Below are positions 4,901-8,242 of a DNA stretch of 8,242 bases, piece after piece (position 1 is the first letter of the stretch; each line of letters opens with the position of its first letter). Below the pieces are notes generated by a model, which ran no database searches, was not told the DNA's origin, and saw nothing but the letters and a program-made list of their open reading frames with translations. A program made the translations under genes and the position numbers. Origin of the DNA: an uncultured Ruminococcus sp. (GTDB lineage Bacteria > Bacillota_A > Clostridia > Oscillospirales > Ruminococcaceae); assembly GCA_902782875.1 (NCBI GenBank), contig CACZPE010000382.1, forward strand, positions 1 to 8,242, given 5' to 3'.

Positions 4901-6907
4901 TTGGGCGACAAGAATTCTAAGAAGCTTTCGAGGGAGACCCGTCCCTCTTTTCCTAAAAGGGCCGTTATCACGGGCGGTATGCCCTACGGCAACAAGACGC
5001 TACACTTCGGTCATGTGGGCGGCGTGTTCGTTTTTGCGGATGTTTATGCACGGTTTCTGCGCGACAGGATCGGCAAGGACAATGTAATATTCGTATCGGG
5101 TACTGACTGCTATGGCTCCCCTATCGCAGAGGGTTACAGAAAGGCCCGTGAAGCAGGCTTTGACGGCGATATAAGAGACTATGTAAGGAACAATCACGAA
5201 GCGCAGAAGAAAACTCTCGCCGATTATGATATTAGCCTTGATCTCTTCGGTGCGTCGGGCATCGGCGACACCGCAGATATGCACAACAAGGTATCCGATG
5301 CTTTCATAAGAAAGCTGTATGAGACAGGTCATCTCAGAAAGCGCTCCACAGCGCAGTTCTATGACGAAAAGGCAGGAATGTTCCTCAACGGCAGACAGGT
5401 AATAGGCAAATGCCCCGTACAGGGATGTCAGTCTGAAAAGGCATATGCAGACGAGTGTGATCTCGGTCATTCATATGATCCCATAAACCTTATCGACCCG
5501 AGAAGCACGCTCACAGGCGACAAGCCCGTGATGAAGGATGTGGAGAACTGGTACTTCAGGCTTCCCGACTTCAACGACAAGCTCCGTGAGATGATATCCG
5601 GAATGGAGCAGAAGGACAATATCCGTCCTGTAGTTACAAAGACGATAAAGGAATTTCTCGAGCCCCCCGTCATATACATAATGAAAACATATCTCGACAC
5701 CTATAAGGAGCTTGCTCCTCAGATGCCCGAGCATGAGTATATCGACGACGAAAAGAAGACTTCCTTCACGATAGTATTCAAGGAGCTCTCCGAGCGCGAC
5801 AAGGCATCCGCCCTTCTCACAGAGCACGGTGTCAGATTCAGGGAGGGCAAGACTCTTGTGCCCTTCAGACTCACAGGCAATATAGAATGGGGCGTTCCCG
5901 CTCCCTCTCTCGAGGGCGAGGAGGGGCTCACCGTATGGGTATGGCCCGAATCCCTGTGGGCACCCATATCCTTCACAAAGACATATCTCGCTTCAAAGGG
6001 CTGTGACGATGAGGAATGGAGAAAATACTGGTGTGACGATGAAGCGCAGGTATATCAGTTCATCGGCCAGGACAACATCTATTTCTACGGCGTTGCACAG
6101 TCGGCTATGTGGCTCGCTTTCCAGAGCGAAAACATAGATGATATAGACGTAAACGACACACACGGCCATTTAAGGCTGCCCGTGCTCGTTGCAAACCATC
6201 ATATACTCTTCCTTGACAAGAAGGCATCATCGAGCGGCTCTGTAAAGCCTCCGATGGCAGCGGAGCTCCTTGACTACTACACCGCAGAGCAGCTTCGTAT
6301 GCACTGGCTCGGCCTCGGTCTGGGCATGAGGAGCGTCAGCTTCCAGCCCAAGCCTCTCAACCCCGTTGCTAAGGAAGACGAGAGCGACCCCGTAACAAAA
6401 GAGGGATTCCTGCTCTCCAACGTATTCAACAGGGTTATACGCACCTGCTTCTATGATGCACAGAAATACTTTGACGGCGTTATGCCCGTAGGAGCGGTAT
6501 CTCAGAGCGTGCTTGACGATTCCGAGCAGGCCGTGCTTGAGTACGAGCGCTTCATGTACAGGACAGAATTCCATCAGGTCACATATGTACTTGATTCTTA
6601 TATCAGAAAGGCAAGCAAATACATGGCCAGGGTAAAGGCGGAGGCTGACAAGTCCGAGGATGAGACCGTCCGCCGCCAGTACCTCATCGATGTATTTCAT
6701 ATGATAAAGACTGCTGCAGTCCTTCTTCACCCCATCGCGCCCAAGGGCACCGAAATGATAAGGGAATACCTCATGTCGGGCGATGAGCTCTGGGACTGGA
6801 ATGGCATATTTGACAGCTTTGACACGCTTTACGGCAAGGACAGACAGCTTAAATTCCTTGAACCCAAGGTAGATTTCTTCACACGTCATCCGTCACAGTT
6901 CAAATAA
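4901..6907 (+). CDS. Divergent methionyl-tRNA synthetase (MetG)-family class I aminoacyl-tRNA synthetase
   Basis: This is a 668-residue cytoplasmic protein with class I synthetase architecture of the MetRS type; canonical MetRS activates methionine and charges tRNA-Met. The N-terminal Rossmann half has GGMPYGNKTLHFGH (HxGH at 35-38) and FVSGTDCYGSPIAEG. The connective region has a zinc knuckle (Cys171, Cys176, Cys186, His190) and LIDPRSTLTGDKPVM. Later come WGVPAP (330-335), IGQDNIYFY (388-396) and an alpha-helical anticodon-type domain ending in LLHPIAPKGTE. Oddities: the KMSKS site reads KASSS (441-445); the usual ITRD before WG is LTGN; several methionine-pocket residues and the anticodon-reading Pro-Trp are changed; residues 225-327 are about 65 longer than in E. 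coli; and no C-terminal OB-fold domain follows. The frame is uninterrupted, so it is not a pseudogene. The membership is clear. It could be the only MetRS of the organism, but I think it more likely to be a paralogue with altered substrate. Confidence 0.85.
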   Translation: MGDKNSKKLSRETRPSFPKRAVITGGMPYGNKTLHFGHVGGVFVFADVYARFLRDRIGKDNVIFVSGTDCYGSPIAEGYRKAREAGFDGDIRDYVRNNHEAQKKTLADYDISLDLFGASGIGDTADMHNKVSDAFIRKLYETGHLRKRSTAQFYDEKAGMFLNGRQVIGKCPVQGCQSEKAYADECDLGHSYDPINLIDPRSTLTGDKPVMKDVENWYFRLPDFNDKLREMISGMEQKDNIRPVVTKTIKEFLEPPVIYIMKTYLDTYKELAPQMPEHEYIDDEKKTSFTIVFKELSERDKASALLTEHGVRFREGKTLVPFRLTGNIEWGVPAPSLEGEEGLTVWVWPESLWAPISFTKTYLASKGCDDEEWRKYWCDDEAQVYQFIGQDNIYFYGVAQSAMWLAFQSENIDDIDVNDTHGHLRLPVLVANHHILFLDKKASSSGSVKPPMAAELLDYYTAEQLRMHWLGLGLGMRSVSFQPKPLNPVAKEDESDPVTKEGFLLSNVFNRVIRTCFYDAQKYFDGVMPVGAVSQSVLDDSEQAVLEYERFMYRTEFHQVTYVLDSYIRKASKYMARVKAEADKSEDETVRRQYLIDVFHMIKTAAVLLHPIAPKGTEMIREYLMSGDELWDWNGIFDSFDTLYGKDRQLKFLEPKVDFFTRHPSQFK

Positions 6908-6911
6908 GCTA

Positions 6912-6929
6912 TTCCTTCAGCAAAGGAAG
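6912..6929 (+). promoter_or_regulatory. Ribosome binding site of the last gene, inside a small hairpin
   Basis: AAGGAAG (6923-6929) stands 8 bases before the TTG at 6938. TTCCTT at 6912-6917 is its exact complement across a 5-base CAGCA loop, so the Shine-Dalgarno sequence can fold into a 6-bp stem just after the upstream stop codon. The stem is weak (two G-C pairs). It could make translation partly dependent on ribosomes finishing the upstream gene; this is inference. Confidence 0.45.
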
Positions 6930-6937
6930 TGAAAAGA

Positions 6938-8242
6938 TTGGCTAAAAAGAAAACGGGAAAGAGTCAGAACCCCGCAAAGAGCAACGATGCTCAGGCTCCT
7001 GCACCCGAGAAAAAGGTCAGTGCGCCCGAAGCTCCCGTAAAGGAAAAGGAAGAAGAAAAGAAGACTCCTGCCGAGGAAGAAGTACCTCTTACCGACGGAG
7101 ACTGGACCACTACCGAAAACGTTTTTGAACGTATAGAGGAAAAGAAGGCTGAGGCTTCAAAGCCTGTACGCACAAGAGTGATACAGGCCCCTTCAAGGAG
7201 GGACCTGCAGAACAGGGCAGAGGAACGCAGTAATAACGACAGCGATACCGATGCCGAAGAGCATGAACACACCCATCACGGTCCTCCGAGAACTGCCGAG
7301 GAGCAGCAGCGCATACTTGCCGCTGAAAGTGCTCTTGACAGGGACCTCAGTTCCGCAAAGCGAAAGAGAACTGCCGAAGAGGAAGCCGATCTGCGCCGTT
7401 TCCAGGAAATGCAGAAACGTGAAGCAGAGCGTATAGCCAAGCTGCAGGCAAACAAGGAACACAGGGAAATGCTCAAGCAGCAGGCAAGGGAGCGCGAAGC
7501 AAACGCCAAGCTTCGGGATAAGGAAAAGCCCTCGGGCGGAAGCATCACCCGCGTATCAGAAAACGGTACGGTCTCCCACGGCACCTCAAAGGACAGCGGC
7601 ACCACTGCCGACAAGCTCTTCAACAACAATGTAAAGCAGCTTTCCACAGGCAAAGCGGTGCTTGTGGTAATGATCGCCCTGGTGCTCGGCTATGTAGGAC
7701 TGTACATATACACCAAGTCTCTCAACGACGAATTCTACAATGCCCTGTCACAGCAGCTCACCAGCCAGAACAAGCTCGTTACAGACAAGAGCTTTGTATA
7801 TACCCCGCCGGCAGATGCGCCCCTCACGCTCGACCAGAAGAAGGATATGGTGCTCACTTCATGGGTAGCAGACTCCGACAAGGACGGCCTCTCCGACGAT
7901 TATGAGCTTGAGATCGGCACAAACCCCGCACTTGCCGACACAGACGAAGACGGCGTTCCCGACGGTCTTGAACTTACCGTAGGTCTCGATCCCCTTTCCG
8001 TATCCACCGACGGCGTGCTTCAGGACGGTGAGATCAGAGGCGACGAGATGCTCTCATACGACAACGTCACTGTCAAGATCACGGGTATACCCAAGCCCTG
8101 TCTTTCGTCCCTCGAGCCTGTCGGAAACAATTCGATAAACGGTTCTCCCGGTCTTGTATGCAATGCAGCCGAGTTCTATACCGACAAGGATTTCAAGGAT
8201 GCACTAATCACATTCAGATATCCCGAAAACAATCTGAAAATG
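6938..8242 (+). CDS. Membrane-anchored protein with calcium-binding thrombospondin type 3-like repeats (partial)
   Basis: The first 435 residues are present and the frame is still open at the window end. It starts with TTG (MAKKKTGKSQ) after an AAGGAAG site. Residues 1-117 are a low-complexity Lys/Glu/Pro/Ala-rich tail with a His-containing patch (EHEHTHH). Residues 118-195 are densely charged and probably coiled coil (RTAEEQQ, QKREAERIAKLQ). One transmembrane helix lies at about 240-258 (AVLVVMIALVLGYVGLYIY). Because there is no N-terminal signal peptide, the long N-part should be cytoplasmic and the rest outside. Outside, two tandem 22-residue repeats with the DxDxDGxxD signature (312-333 and 334-355) match calcium-binding thrombospondin type 3-like or EF-hand-like surface modules; related surface proteins often continue into a von Willebrand A or adhesion domain, but none is visible here. 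It lies 30 bp after the synthetase-like gene, so the two are probably cotranscribed. The function is unknown. Confidence 0.85.
   Translation, partial: MAKKKTGKSQNPAKSNDAQAPAPEKKVSAPEAPVKEKEEEKKTPAEEEVPLTDGDWTTTENVFERIEEKKAEASKPVRTRVIQAPSRRDLQNRAEERSNNDSDTDAEEHEHTHHGPPRTAEEQQRILAAESALDRDLSSAKRKRTAEEEADLRRFQEMQKREAERIAKLQANKEHREMLKQQAREREANAKLRDKEKPSGGSITRVSENGTVSHGTSKDSGTTADKLFNNNVKQLSTGKAVLVVMIALVLGYVGLYIYTKSLNDEFYNALSQQLTSQNKLVTDKSFVYTPPADAPLTLDQKKDMVLTSWVADSDKDGLSDDYELEIGTNPALADTDEDGVPDGLELTVGLDPLSVSTDGVLQDGEIRGDEMLSYDNVTVKITGIPKPCLSSLEPVGNNSINGSPGLVCNAAEFYTDKDFKDALITFRYPENNLKM
7871..8002 (+). repeat. Two tandem 66-bp units encoding calcium-binding repeats
   Basis: Two consecutive 22-codon units begin DSDKDGLSD and DTDEDGVPD, and each ends in a conserved G-x-x-P context (GTNPALA, GLDPLSV). 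The spaced aspartates give the calcium-coordinating loop of thrombospondin type 3-like repeats. A following STDGV may be the remnant of a third unit. The repeat is at protein level; the DNA copies have diverged. Confidence 0.8.

Noticed and set aside
4901..6907. MetRS-like gene as a decaying pseudogene
   Set aside because: There are 668 uninterrupted codons with normal codon use, its own promoter and ribosome binding site, an intact zinc knuckle and HxGH; the changes are substitutions, not frameshifts or stops.

Overview
The window looks like chromosomal DNA from a Gram-positive anaerobe of the class Clostridia, most likely a Ruminococcus-type gut or rumen bacterium. This is inferred from mid-range GC, strong AGGAGG-like ribosome binding sites, frequent ATA, AGG and CTC codons, two TTG starts, and the mix of protein families. 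All eight genes are on the + strand and no RNA gene, insertion sequence or CRISPR array was seen.

Region 1 (1-3215) is a tightly packed metabolic run: the 3' end of purD (purine synthesis), thrH (HAD-type phosphoserine phosphatase / phosphohomoserine phosphotransferase), a small three-helix membrane protein of unknown function, a D-2-hydroxyacid dehydrogenase (hydroxypyruvate/glycerate type) whose start lies inside the preceding gene, and proB (glutamate 5-kinase, short form without a PUA domain). It closes with a strong intrinsic terminator. The genes touch purine, serine/homoserine/glycerate and proline metabolism. No internal promoter was recognised, so they are probably read as one transcript.

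Region 2 (3216-4757) is a single-gene unit: an extended -10 promoter, a cytoplasmic diguanylate cyclase (PAS-like, GAF-like, then an intact GGDEF domain without the classical inhibitory I-site), and a second intrinsic terminator. All twelve cysteines of the protein lie in the N-terminal sensory half.

Region 3 (4758-8242) starts with another extended -10 promoter. It carries a methionyl-tRNA-synthetase-family protein that very probably starts at a TTG, followed 30 bp later by a membrane-anchored protein with two calcium-binding (thrombospondin type 3-like) repeats that runs off the window.

The synthetase-like gene is the most interesting object here. It keeps the fold, the HxGH motif and a zinc knuckle. 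However, it has lost the second lysine of KMSKS, the conserved Arg-Asp before the WG motif, most residues that form the methionine pocket, and the Pro-Trp that reads the CAU anticodon. It also carries about 65 extra residues. I infer a MetRS-derived paralogue with a changed substrate or role rather than the housekeeping enzyme. These residue assignments were made by eye against the remembered E. coli MetRS sequence.
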